NCBI GenBank assembly: GCA_018401885.1
Contig: JAGYKB010000001.1
Coordinates: 186,001 to 250,000, forward strand
Origin: Gammaproteobacteria bacterium
GTDB lineage: Bacteria; Pseudomonadota; Gammaproteobacteria; Pseudomonadales; Pseudohongiellaceae
Length of the DNA: 64,000 bases
Direction: 5' to 3'
Every line of letters starts with the position of its first letter. Within the stretch, counting starts at the first letter, position 1. Shown in pieces: positions 16,284 to 24,705 of this stretch. A program made the position numbers and the translations under genes. Under the pieces are notes generated by a model, which was given only the letters and a program-made list of their open reading frames with translations, made no database searches and was not told the DNA's origin.

Positions 16284-17942
16284 ATGTATAAATATGACGG
16301 TTATGACGCTACGATGGTTCAAGAGCGCGTTTCGCAATTTCGCGATCAAACTGGTCGTTATATAGAAGGTAAGCTCTCTGACGCGGAATTTCTGCCGCTC
16401 AGACTACAAAATGGTCTCTACGTCCAACGTTTAGCGCCAATGCTTCGTATTGCGATACCGTACGGGATGCTGTCGTCGCAACAGCTAAGAAAATTAGCAT
16501 TTATCTCCTCGCATTTTGACAAGGGCTACGGGCATTTTACCACTCGCCAGAATATTCAATTTAACTGGCCAGCGCTTGAAGACGTACCAGATCTACTCGC
16601 TCATCTTGCAGAAGTAGAAATGCATGCGATTCAAACAAGCGGTAATTGTATCCGTAACACAACTACTGACCAGTTTGCTGGCGTCGCTATCGATGAAATT
16701 GAAGACAGCAGGCCATACTGCGAGATTATTCGACAATGGTCCACATTCCATCCTGAGTTTGCATACTTACCACGCAAGTTCAAAATAGCGGTCTGCGGAA
16801 CAAAAGAAGATCACGCGGCAACGCAGGTGCATGATATCGGTCTCTACCTGCGTAAAAACGACAAGGGTGAAATAGGGTTTCAGGTCCTGGCAGGAGGCGG
16901 ACTCGGGCGCACGCCTGTGATCGGGCAAGTCGTATTCGACTTTGTCCACCAACACGATTTATTGACAGCATTAGAAGCGATTCTACGCGTTTATAATCGC
17001 GAAGGACGGCGCGATAACAAATACAAGGCGCGGATAAAAATATTAGTTAGAGAAACTGGCTTAGACGCGTTTTGTGAGAAGGTCCTAGCAGAGTGGGAGC
17101 AACTCCGCGGAGGAAGCCTCACCCTTACGGACGCTGAAATTGAAAGATGCAAAAGCTATTTTCAAGCGCCGCCCTATAAATTGCTGGATGCATCTCCTGA
17201 ATCCCTTCGCACTGCACTCGCGCAAGATGTGCTCTTCGCGAGCTGGTATAGCAATAATGTGACCCCTCATAAGCGATCTGGTTATGCGGCAGTGGCTATT
17301 AGTTTTAAGAAAACGGGGTATGCACCCGGCGATGTCACCGAGGATCAGTTAAATGCCCTCGCCGACCTAGCTGATCGATTCAGCTTTGGCGAAGTGCGAG
17401 TTACACATGCACAAAACGTTATTCTCGCAGATGTAGAAGAGAGCGAACTCTATAATCTCTATCAGCAGCTTGCTGCCGACTCTCTGGAAACAGCTAATCT
17501 CAATAAGCTCAATGATATCATTTGCTGCCCTGGCGGCGATTTCTGCGCGCTCGCAAATGCGAAATCTATTCCTATCGCTGAAGCGATACAGCGTCAGTTC
17601 GATGATCGCGAGCTTCTTGCCGATATCGGAGAGGTGTCACTCAACATTTCTGGCTGCATGAATGCATGTGGGCATCATCACGTAGGAAACATCGGTGTGT
17701 TAGGCGTCGATAAAAAAGGCGAAGAATTTTATCAGGTCTCTATTGGTGGATCATCAAAACGCGAAGCCAAACTAGGTAGGATTTTAGGCCCGTCATTCGC
17801 ACAAAGTGAAATTCCTTTCGTTGTTGCGGATCTAGTCTCGGTTTATCGTGAGCACCGCTTAGATCATGAAAAGTTTATAGATACCGTAGATCGAATTGGT
17901 GTCGATCCCTTTAAAAAACGTGTCTATGAAAAGGTGCAATAA
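16284..17942 (+). CDS. cysI: nitrite/sulfite reductase hemoprotein (CysI-like, sulfite reductase)
   Basis: The 552-residue protein is a siroheme/[4Fe-4S] reductase, most likely reducing sulfite to sulfide. It has two ferredoxin-like half-domains (GHFTTRQNIQFNW near residue 91 and FGEVRVTHAQNVIL near 373) and the cluster/siroheme cysteines in CCPGGDFC and SGCMNACGHH. It is shorter than E. coli CysI (570) and lies next to a DUF934 gene, as in Pseudomonas. No cysJ flavoprotein gene is nearby, which suggests a ferredoxin or other donor. Position 29 bases after metH links sulfide formation to methionine synthesis. A role in nitrite reduction is less likely given the neighbours. Confidence 0.9.
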   Translation: MYKYDGYDATMVQERVSQFRDQTGRYIEGKLSDAEFLPLRLQNGLYVQRLAPMLRIAIPYGMLSSQQLRKLAFISSHFDKGYGHFTTRQNIQFNWPALEDVPDLLAHLAEVEMHAIQTSGNCIRNTTTDQFAGVAIDEIEDSRPYCEIIRQWSTFHPEFAYLPRKFKIAVCGTKEDHAATQVHDIGLYLRKNDKGEIGFQVLAGGGLGRTPVIGQVVFDFVHQHDLLTALEAILRVYNREGRRDNKYKARIKILVRETGLDAFCEKVLAEWEQLRGGSLTLTDAEIERCKSYFQAPPYKLLDASPESLRTALAQDVLFASWYSNNVTPHKRSGYAAVAISFKKTGYAPGDVTEDQLNALADLADRFSFGEVRVTHAQNVILADVEESELYNLYQQLAADSLETANLNKLNDIICCPGGDFCALANAKSIPIAEAIQRQFDDRELLADIGEVSLNISGCMNACGHHHVGNIGVLGVDKKGEEFYQVSIGGSSKREAKLGRILGPSFAQSEIPFVVADLVSVYREHRLDHEKFIDTVDRIGVDPFKKRVYEKVQ

Positions 17943-18445
17943 TGGCAATCTTAATCAATAACAAAGAGAGGATTCCGGATCATTGGACGCTTATTCAATC
18001 CGCGTCAGGTCCAGATGTGTTCTCCCCCCTAAAGGGTAGAAACGCTTTGCTGCCGCTTGGGCTTTTTTTGAGTGACGAAGAGGAAGCCGCTTCGCAGTTT
18101 TCGGCAATAGGCGTCTGGTTAGATTCTCATCAGAACCTCGATAAGCTTGAAGATCGACTCAGTAGTTTGCCTATAATCGCCCTAAATTTTCCCGTCTTTA
18201 ACGACGGCCGCCCATACTCACTCGCGCGGCGTTTGCGACGCGATCTAGGCTACATCGGTGAAATCAGGGCAATTGGAGATGTGCTGCGCGATCAACTCTG
18301 CTTCCTCGAACGCTGCGGATTTGATTCGTTTGCGCTGCGGAGCGACCAAGATCCAGACGCGTGCCTCAAGGCATTCTCAGATTTTAGTACTAGCTACACA
18401 GCAACAGCAGTGAACGAGATGCCGCTATTCAGGCGACGGGGATAA
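17942..18445 (+). CDS. DUF934 family protein (sulfite reductase partner)
   Basis: The 167-residue protein belongs to DUF934, recognisable from PVFNDGRPYSLARRLRRDLGYIGEIRAIGDVLRDQLCFLERCGFDSF (about residues 80-126; quoted only to mark the position by its parts NDGRPYS, LRRDLGY, DVLRDQ and RCGFDSF). These proteins are almost always encoded right after a cysI-like gene and are thought to help sulfite reductase, but the biochemical role is unproven. Its ATG overlaps the cysI stop by one base (TAATG), so it is translationally coupled to cysI. Confidence 0.9.
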   Translation: MAILINNKERIPDHWTLIQSASGPDVFSPLKGRNALLPLGLFLSDEEEAASQFSAIGVWLDSHQNLDKLEDRLSSLPIIALNFPVFNDGRPYSLARRLRRDLGYIGEIRAIGDVLRDQLCFLERCGFDSFALRSDQDPDACLKAFSDFSTSYTATAVNEMPLFRRRG

Positions 18446-18475
18446 ATCGAATACTCACCCGCCCCTGACGCGAAT

Positions 18476-19471
18476 CTAAGCCCGTAAATCGAGTACATAG
18501 CGCCCAACTGCTCCACCGGCAAGTACTTTTTTGAGCACGGAGGGAAGTTCTGCAAGAACAATCGTTTCTGCAAGCGAGTCGATGGCTGTTAGCGACCACT
18601 CGCCAGCAAAAAGGGACCAAATCTCCTGCTTTTTCGAGAGAGGGAGTTCGACCGAATCGATGCCGAGAAGATTTACGCCGCGCAAAATAAAAGGCAACAC
18701 CGTGGCGTTCATCGCAGGACTGTCGACCAAACCGCAAGCCGCCACACTGCCACCGTAGCTCAGACTCTTAATCACATTTACAAGCGTCGTACCCCCTGCT
18801 ACGTCGACGGCGGCCGCGTAGCTCTCTTTGAGCAAAGGGCGAGGATTTTCTTCAGACAAAGCCTCACGCGATACGACTTCAGCGACGCCTAACGCCTTTA
18901 ATCTCTCGCTTTCTGATAATTTCCCGGTGCTGGCCACAACATCGAAGCCGAGCATAGAGAGTAGCGCGCATGCTATTATCCCCACTCCTCCCGTAGCTCC
19001 AGTTACAAGAACCTTCCCTCTCTCAGGTGTAACACCACTCTTTAAAAGTTTATCCACACAAAGCCCTGCTGTGAGACCAGCAGTGCCAAGTACCATGGAG
19101 TCCCGCAGGGATAGGCCCGACGGAAGCTTAGCCACCCAAGTAGCAGGAACACAAATCTGTTGCGCAAAACCACCGGCAGTGTTCATTCCCAAATCATAGC
19201 CAGTCACTATAACTTCGTCGCCTGCTTCAAAGTTCGGATCGCTACTCGTGAGCACCTTTCCCGCCGCATCGATACCGGGAACGTGTGGGTACTCGCGAGT
19301 CACCGCTTTGCTGCCGGAGGCAGAGAGCGCGTCTTTGTAGTTTACAGATGAGTAACACACTTCAATAACAAGGCTGCCTTCTTCAGGCTCCATCCTGCTT
19401 TTTTCGACAATACTACCTTGGAATTTTTTTTCCGGTTCTTCTCTTACTTCGAACGCTTTGTATGTGTTCAA
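18476..19471 (-). CDS. acuI: acrylyl-CoA reductase / YhdH family MDR oxidoreductase
   Basis: The 331-residue enzyme belongs to the zinc-free YhdH/AcuI branch of medium-chain dehydrogenases, which reduce acryloyl-CoA or quinone-like substrates with NADPH. Seen are VCYSSVNYKDALSASG, YPHVPGIDAAG, the Rossmann motif VLVTGATGGVGIIA and LGTAGLTAGLCV, all typical of this branch. Family enzymes help remove acryloyl-CoA, for example from DMSP breakdown in marine bacteria; there are no dmd or ddd genes nearby to prove this. It converges with the DUF934 gene, 30 bases apart. Confidence 0.85.
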   Translation of the reverse strand: MNTYKAFEVREEPEKKFQGSIVEKSRMEPEEGSLVIEVCYSSVNYKDALSASGSKAVTREYPHVPGIDAAGKVLTSSDPNFEAGDEVIVTGYDLGMNTAGGFAQQICVPATWVAKLPSGLSLRDSMVLGTAGLTAGLCVDKLLKSGVTPERGKVLVTGATGGVGIIACALLSMLGFDVVASTGKLSESERLKALGVAEVVSREALSEENPRPLLKESYAAAVDVAGGTTLVNVIKSLSYGGSVAACGLVDSPAMNATVLPFILRGVNLLGIDSVELPLSKKQEIWSLFAGEWSLTAIDSLAETIVLAELPSVLKKVLAGGAVGRYVLDLRA

Positions 19472-19530
19472 TGCTTAGCCCTCATTTACTACTACTTATT
19501 ATATGGCGTGACCTGAGTCTCAACTTAATG

Positions 19531-20679
19531 CTACTGAAACTCTTTCGTTCTATCTGCTGACAGTACTCTATTCGTCGCTCGAGAGATGCCTGCCTCAATA
19601 GCGGCACCAAGCTTGTCCTGTAGCGTTTGTTTAAATTTGAATTGCACCTCAAAGACATCGGCGTCGCGACAAGCAGCCACTAAGACATCGTCGCTTGTGT
19701 TGAGCTCATCAATCAGATAGCGCTCTTTGGCCTGCATGCCGACCCAGGTTTCGCCAGTTGCAACGCGACTTACATCTACGATGGGACGGTGAGTCTTTAC
19801 CCATTGTTTAAATATATCGTGAATATTCTCGACGTCCTCTTGCACTTTAGCTCGGCCTTTATCTGTAATCTCGCCGAACGTACTCAGAGTGCGTTTGAAT
19901 TCACCCGCGCTTATGACCTCATAATCAACGTCATTCTTCTTCAAGACTTTATGGAAATTGGGAAGCTGAACAACGACGCCTATAGAGCCAATTATCGCAA
20001 AAGGCGCTGCGATGAGCTTATCTGCCAAGCATGCCATCATATAGCCGCCGCTAGCGGCCACCTTATCCACGCAAATAGTCAGTGGAATTTTTGCCTCTTT
20101 AATACGCTGTAATTGACTAGCTGCAAGACCATATGCGTGAACCATGCCGCCTGGGCTCTCTAGCTTGAGAATTATCTCATCGCATGGCTCAGCTATCGAA
20201 AGCACCGTCGTAATCTCTTCGCGTAGGGAACTAACTTCTTCAGCAGCGACATCCCCATCGAAGCCTAAAACGTATACTCGCTTACGTCTTGCAGTAGTCT
20301 CATTCCGAACTCCCCTATCATTTTTGGCGATCTCGTCTTCTCCTGCGAGCTTTGTCTGATATCTATCGGGCGTAGATTTAACTTTTTCTTTGGCTTCGAT
20401 TGAGGCACGTTTCCTCTCAGCTTTCGCTTGCTCTTTATCGCGCTTAGCACGCGCCTTGTTCTCCAGCTTCAGTGTGGCACTATCGATTACTTGGTCGCGA
20501 ACGGCGTCGCGAAGTTCTTCTAAATGATCATTGAGACGCTCTACGATAATCTCCCCTCGTTTACTCGAGCGCCGTTGTCGACTCCCGGCTGAAGCGATAG
20601 CACCAATCACAAAGATCAGTGCGACTACTATTGTCGCGGCTTTAGCTAGAAACATGCCGTATTGAATCAGGTATTCCAA
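19531..20679 (-). CDS. sohB: protease SohB (peptidase S49, signal peptide peptidase-like)
   Basis: SohB is an inner-membrane serine protease of the S49 family with its active site in the periplasm. The 382-residue product has an N-terminal membrane anchor (about residues 5-30), a long charged coiled-coil segment (about 55-130, rich in KRAE) and an S49 domain. The catalytic serine is in KVAASGGYMMACLADKL, and the family lysine is probably the one in GEFKRTLS. The coiled-coil stretch fits SohB rather than SppA, as does the moderate length. It follows nudC by 55 bases on the same strand. Confidence 0.93.
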   Translation of the reverse strand: MEYLIQYGMFLAKAATIVVALIFVIGAIASAGSRQRRSSKRGEIIVERLNDHLEELRDAVRDQVIDSATLKLENKARAKRDKEQAKAERKRASIEAKEKVKSTPDRYQTKLAGEDEIAKNDRGVRNETTARRKRVYVLGFDGDVAAEEVSSLREEITTVLSIAEPCDEIILKLESPGGMVHAYGLAASQLQRIKEAKIPLTICVDKVAASGGYMMACLADKLIAAPFAIIGSIGVVVQLPNFHKVLKKNDVDYEVISAGEFKRTLSTFGEITDKGRAKVQEDVENIHDIFKQWVKTHRPIVDVSRVATGETWVGMQAKERYLIDELNTSDDVLVAACRDADVFEVQFKFKQTLQDKLGAAIEAGISRATNRVLSADRTKEFQ

Positions 20680-20734
20680 GAGATGACCTCGTTGATGTGC
20701 GACTAATTTAGCCGGCGGTTAATAGGTAGAATCA

Positions 20735-21559
20735 CTAGCGTTCCAGAAAGTGAGCAATCAATTTCCCAGCGACGCTGATTCGAGCTGAAGGCACATTGGG
20801 TAGATCATATGGGCCAAACCACTTCGCATCAGCTATCTCACTCGGCTCTGGTGTTATATCACCACTCTCATACTGCGCAATAAACCCTAGCATAAGCTGA
20901 GAGGGGAAAGGCCATGATTGACTTGAAATATAGTCGACTCTTCCAACCTTGATGCCGACCTCTTCGAATACCTCGCGGCGCACCGTATCCTCAGGAGATT
21001 CACCAACCTCCATGAAACCAGCGAGGCAGGAATAAAAATCGGCGTTGTGACGCGAACTCTTCGCAAGCAGCATTTTGTCTTCGCGAATTACTAACACAAT
21101 TACGCAGGGGTTAATTCTAGGGTAGTAATGTCTCTCGCAAGGCGAGCAAACCAGCGCCCTTTCGCTCGAATGTGGTACGGTACTTCCGCCACAGCTGCCG
21201 CAGTATTTATGGCCCCTTAACCATTCTTCAAGCTGCTTCGCAACGCCTGCACCCATAAAAAATTCTCTAGACTCTGAGAGCAACATGCTGCGGAGAGACC
21301 GAAGCTCTGCTCCCGGAAGCGATTCGAGCGGAGAATTATCTAGGTAAACGGCGATAAGGTCCTTTCCATTGTCTTGACCTATGCGCAAAAGCTGTGCGCC
21401 AATTATTACTTCGGGATTAATCGTTTCAATGGTCCATAGGCTAAGAAGCCCATCACAAACAATTTGTCCTTCAAAAAAAAGGATGAACTTATCATCCAAC
21501 CGAATCTGCTGCGGCGTCATAAAAATTGGCCGACTGTCCTGTCCCTTAGCTAACATCAT
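20735..21559 (-). CDS. nudC: NAD(+) diphosphatase / NADH pyrophosphatase NudC
   Basis: NudC cleaves NAD(H) to NMN(H) and AMP and removes NAD caps from RNA. The 274-residue product has the zinc ribbon (CGSCGG...CSPC, about residues 119-138), the Nudix box GFMEVGESPEDTVRREVFEEVGI (G-x5-E-x7-REVxEExGI; about residues 175-197) and the family-specific SQSWPFPSQLMLGF motif that separates NudC from other Nudix enzymes. A second ATG directly follows the first (21556) and has better spacing to AGGA. It lies 35 bases after dnaQ. Confidence 0.95.
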   Translation of the reverse strand: MMLAKGQDSRPIFMTPQQIRLDDKFILFFEGQIVCDGLLSLWTIETINPEVIIGAQLLRIGQDNGKDLIAVYLDNSPLESLPGAELRSLRSMLLSESREFFMGAGVAKQLEEWLRGHKYCGSCGGSTVPHSSERALVCSPCERHYYPRINPCVIVLVIREDKMLLAKSSRHNADFYSCLAGFMEVGESPEDTVRREVFEEVGIKVGRVDYISSQSWPFPSQLMLGFIAQYESGDITPEPSEIADAKWFGPYDLPNVPSARISVAGKLIAHFLER

Positions 21560-21594
21560 TGGTCCTATCGAATTCTTCCTAATTATCGAGAGCG

Positions 21595-22332
21595 CTAGGA
21601 GTTTTGAGACTGCTTAGACGCTCTGTCGAGGGTTAACCACAGCGCTCCGTCACCGCTCGATGAATCTATCTCTGCAAGCCGATCAAAATGCGCGGCTAGT
21701 TCTTCTTCACTCGCTCTTATTACGTCGAGCTCAGGTCGTTTCTTGCCGGTTCGTGCCGCTTTAGTCTCGCTTCTTTGCTCTGTAGTTTCCTCGTCTTTTA
21801 ATAACAGATTGCGCTGACCGCTTGTCATGACAAGATAGAGGTCTGCGAGGATTTCGGCATCCAGCAGCGCGCCATGTAGTTCACGCATTGTGTTATCTAT
21901 GCCATAGCGTTTACAGAGCGCATCTAAGTTGTTGCGCTGACCAGGATGCCTTTGGCGCGCTAAAACTAAGCTGTCGAGTACAGTACAGAAGGAATCCATC
22001 GAAGTGTTTGTTGAGTCGCTGCGCGCAAGCTCCGCATTCAAGAATCCTATATCGAATGGAGCGTTATGAATCACAAGCTCTGCGCCGTCGATAAACGCTA
22101 AGAATTCTGACTCTATTTGATAGAACCTTGGTTTGTCTGCAAGGAAGGCTGGCGTGATCCCGTGTACTTCTATTGCGCCTGCATCAATATCTCGGTCGGG
22201 ATTTAGGTAACAGTGGAAATGGCGTTTAGTGAGTTTCCGATTGATAATTTCTACGCAGCCTATTTCGATGACGCGGTGGCCCTGAGAGGGATCTAATCCA
22301 GTCGTCTCTGTATCTAATACTACCTGCCGCAT
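21595..22332 (-). CDS. dnaQ: DNA polymerase III subunit epsilon (proofreading exonuclease)
   Basis: Epsilon is the 3'-5' proofreading subunit of the replicase. The 245-residue product has the DEDDh residues: DTETTG at residues 7-12, HNAPFDIGFLN, and HGALLDAEILADLYL with the catalytic His and last Asp. Residues after about 180 are a flexible linker and the alpha-binding tail. It follows rnhA by 50 bases in the same direction; in E. coli the two genes are divergent, so this arrangement differs. Confidence 0.96.
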   Translation of the reverse strand: MRQVVLDTETTGLDPSQGHRVIEIGCVEIINRKLTKRHFHCYLNPDRDIDAGAIEVHGITPAFLADKPRFYQIESEFLAFIDGAELVIHNAPFDIGFLNAELARSDSTNTSMDSFCTVLDSLVLARQRHPGQRNNLDALCKRYGIDNTMRELHGALLDAEILADLYLVMTSGQRNLLLKDEETTEQRSETKAARTGKKRPELDVIRASEEELAAHFDRLAEIDSSSGDGALWLTLDRASKQSQNS

Positions 22333-22382
22333 TCCACTCTCACTACTTATTAATTTAAATCCACACTAACGATGCTCAGTTC

Positions 22383-22829
22383 TTAGCCTTGTGATCTGAG
22401 TTCTTCGATGCCTTGATTGGCGAGCTCATCTGCAATCTCATTTTCCCTATGGCCACTGTGGCCTTTTACCCAGTGCCACTGGATTTGATGCACGCTCGCT
22501 GCTTGGTCCAACCGTTTCCAGAGGTCGACGTTTAGCACTGGTTTTTTGGCGGCCGTTTGCCAATTGCGCTGCTTCCAATTTTCAAGCCACTCCGTCATGC
22601 CCTGTAATACGTATTTCGAGTCGGTCGTAATAGTGACATTACAAGGCTCGGTAAGTGCCTCCAGCGCACAGATGACAGCCATCATTTCCATTCGGTTATT
22701 CGTCGTTTCGGCTTCGCCGCCATACATCCTCTTCTCAGTTTCGCCAAAGCGCAGCAAAGCACCCCAGCCTCCGACTCCTGGATTACCTTTGCAGGCGCCA
22801 TCTGTAAAAAGTTCCACAAATTTAGCCAT
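22383..22829 (-). CDS. rnhA: ribonuclease HI
   Basis: RNase HI degrades the RNA strand of RNA-DNA hybrids. The 148-residue product has the family residues: [15 protein letters not shown] (Asp10), [15 protein letters not shown] (Glu48), TTDSKYV (Asp70), [15 protein letters not shown] (His and last Asp), with the basic loop [15 protein letters not shown]. Length is close to E. coli (155). It lies between the methyltransferase gene and dnaQ. Confidence 0.97.
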   Translation of the reverse strand: MAKFVELFTDGACKGNPGVGGWGALLRFGETEKRMYGGEAETTNNRMEMMAVICALEALTEPCNVTITTDSKYVLQGMTEWLENWKQRNWQTAAKKPVLNVDLWKRLDQAASVHQIQWHWVKGHSGHRENEIADELANQGIEELRSQG

Positions 22830-22875
22830 TAACCCCTCTCGGTGACCGCTTTTTGTCTAGGCTGCGAAACCACTA

Positions 22876-23703
22876 TCATACCTCAGACTGCTTGGAATGA
22901 CCCTGAAGAGTTGACGGTACGCCTTGAATTGGCGTGGGCATGGGGGATCTCCATTTACGCACGGCGGGTGTCAGCGGGCGACTCTGCTTCACACCGACAA
23001 TTACGCTCGTCGCTCCGAAGGGACTATTTAACCGAGACCCCAAACTAGACATTGTTTCTGCAAGACGTCCAAGTAGCGCACTCTGATCAGAAATAGCTAC
23101 GGGGAGTTCATGCATAGCGCTAAAGCTGCTCAATTGATGAACATCGAGCACCTCTAGCCAATCAATCAACCGTTTTAATTTCCTGAATTTGCCCTGCCAA
23201 GGCGGAAGTCGCGCCGACTCTTTTCGCATCGGCAAACAGACTAGCAGGAGCCTTTTTAGGCCCCATAGGCTCAGAGGATTGAAGGCTATTAGGACGATAT
23301 GTCCTCCAGGACGAAGAACCCTAACGGCCTCTCTGAGCACGGCACGACTGTCTGCAGAAAACTCCAATTCATGGTGGAGAACCACGACATCGATCGAGTC
23401 GCTCTGTAGCGCAAGTGCGCTGGGATCGGACACCAATCCGGGAGAATCAGCACCATTTAGCGAAGACCCGTCCAGTCCAAGTGTAATTCTATGCGAAATA
23501 GGGCTCGTTTTTATCAGGCGCGAATCAGCACAGCAACCTATATATAAAAGGTGATAACCAAATAAAGTCTCTAGCAGCGGATCAAGGATTCGTGTTTCGG
23601 CTGCTATCAGCCTGCGTCCAAGCTCGCTGGCATACCAAGCACTCAGAGCGCGTTGTTTATCGCTACCCGATAGTTGTGCGGGGTCTCGAGCGGCGTTTAA
23701 CAC
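22876..23703 (-). CDS. class I SAM-dependent methyltransferase (YafS-like)
   Basis: The product (about 275 aa) has a class I methyltransferase fold: LLYIGCCADSRL as motif I, DVVVLHHELEFS as the post-II motif and EAVRVLRPGGHIVLIAFNPLSLWGLKRL as motif VI region (cited as three separate short signatures). It corresponds by position to E. coli yafS, between gloB and rnhA; the substrate is unknown. I choose the GTG at 23703 because AGGAGG stands 4 bases before it; the open frame continues to another GTG at 23757 with GGGGAG upstream, so 18 extra residues are possible. Confidence 0.82.
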   Translation of the reverse strand: MLNAARDPAQLSGSDKQRALSAWYASELGRRLIAAETRILDPLLETLFGYHLLYIGCCADSRLIKTSPISHRITLGLDGSSLNGADSPGLVSDPSALALQSDSIDVVVLHHELEFSADSRAVLREAVRVLRPGGHIVLIAFNPLSLWGLKRLLLVCLPMRKESARLPPWQGKFRKLKRLIDWLEVLDVHQLSSFSAMHELPVAISDQSALLGRLAETMSSLGSRLNSPFGATSVIVGVKQSRPLTPAVRKWRSPMPTPIQGVPSTLQGHSKQSEV

Positions 23704-23913
23704 CTTGCCTCCTAATATGAGACGTCTGATACCGTGTTTAGAAAATTTTCCTCCCACCTTCTCCCCTTGTGCCGAACTAGTAGTGTTGTCCGCTGTTCTT
23801 TGTTGTAATCAACAGCAATCCTTATATCATAGGCACTACTTGAAAAACGACCCGCTAGAAACCATTGCGGTGAGACAAGTGCTTTTACTCCAACGTAGAG
23901 AGTCGTGCCCACT

Positions 23914-24705
23914 ATGATCAGCCAAATTAAGGCGTTGCCTGCTTTCGATGACAACTACATATGGTCCCTTTGGGATGAGGATAGCAAGACTTTGTGCGTT
24001 GTCGATCCCGGCGATCCTATGCCAGTTATTAAACTGATAGAGGACGAAAAGCTAACTCTCGATAGCATTCTCATTACCCACCACCACCCAGACCACACAG
24101 GGGGAATAGCGGAATTAACAGCGAGGTATTCCTGTAAGGTCTATGGACCAAATAACCCAGGGATCGCTGGTATAAATGAGAGGGTTGCTGAAAATGATGA
24201 ATTCACACTCATAGGTGAACGAGTGCGTGTACTTGAGGTGCCAGGTCATACTCTTGACCATATCGCCTATGTCGTCAGCCAAAATCCCAAGAGTGGCGCA
24301 TCTACACATCTCTTTTGTGGAGACACCTTGTTTGCCGCTGGCTGCGGTCGACTTTTCGAAGGCACTCCCGCTCAGATGAGCAGCAGTCTAGCCAAATTAA
24401 CTAACCTCGGGCCAGAGACTTTAGTTTATTGTACACATGAATACACCCAGGCCAACCTTAGGTTCGCACTCGCCTGTGAACCTGGCAATCTCGCTACTCA
24501 CCTGCGTGCAACCCAAGTCACCAAGCAGCGAGAGAATGGACAAATAACGCTTCCAACAACGATAGGTCTAGAGCTCGTGACCAACCCCTTTCTTCGCTGC
24601 ACTAATCAGCAGGTAATCGAATCTGCTGAATCGTTTGCAGGGGGTGCGCTTGCAGATGAAATAGCGACCTTTGCAGCGATACGCGCATGGAAAGACGAAT
24701 TTTAA
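23914..24705 (+). CDS. gloB: hydroxyacylglutathione hydrolase (glyoxalase II)
   Basis: GloB hydrolyses S-lactoylglutathione, the second step of methylglyoxal detoxification. The metallo-beta-lactamase fold carries the binuclear site: THHHPDHTGG (about residues 52-61), VPGHTLDH and CGDTLFAAGCGRLFEG, and the later HEYT. The start MISQIKALPAFDDNYIW matches the family, so I use the ATG at 23914 rather than a GTG three codons earlier. It is divergent from the methyltransferase gene and its stop overlaps the mltD start by one base. Confidence 0.95.
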   Translation: MISQIKALPAFDDNYIWSLWDEDSKTLCVVDPGDPMPVIKLIEDEKLTLDSILITHHHPDHTGGIAELTARYSCKVYGPNNPGIAGINERVAENDEFTLIGERVRVLEVPGHTLDHIAYVVSQNPKSGASTHLFCGDTLFAAGCGRLFEGTPAQMSSSLAKLTNLGPETLVYCTHEYTQANLRFALACEPGNLATHLRATQVTKQRENGQITLPTTIGLELVTNPFLRCTNQQVIESAESFAGGALADEIATFAAIRAWKDEF

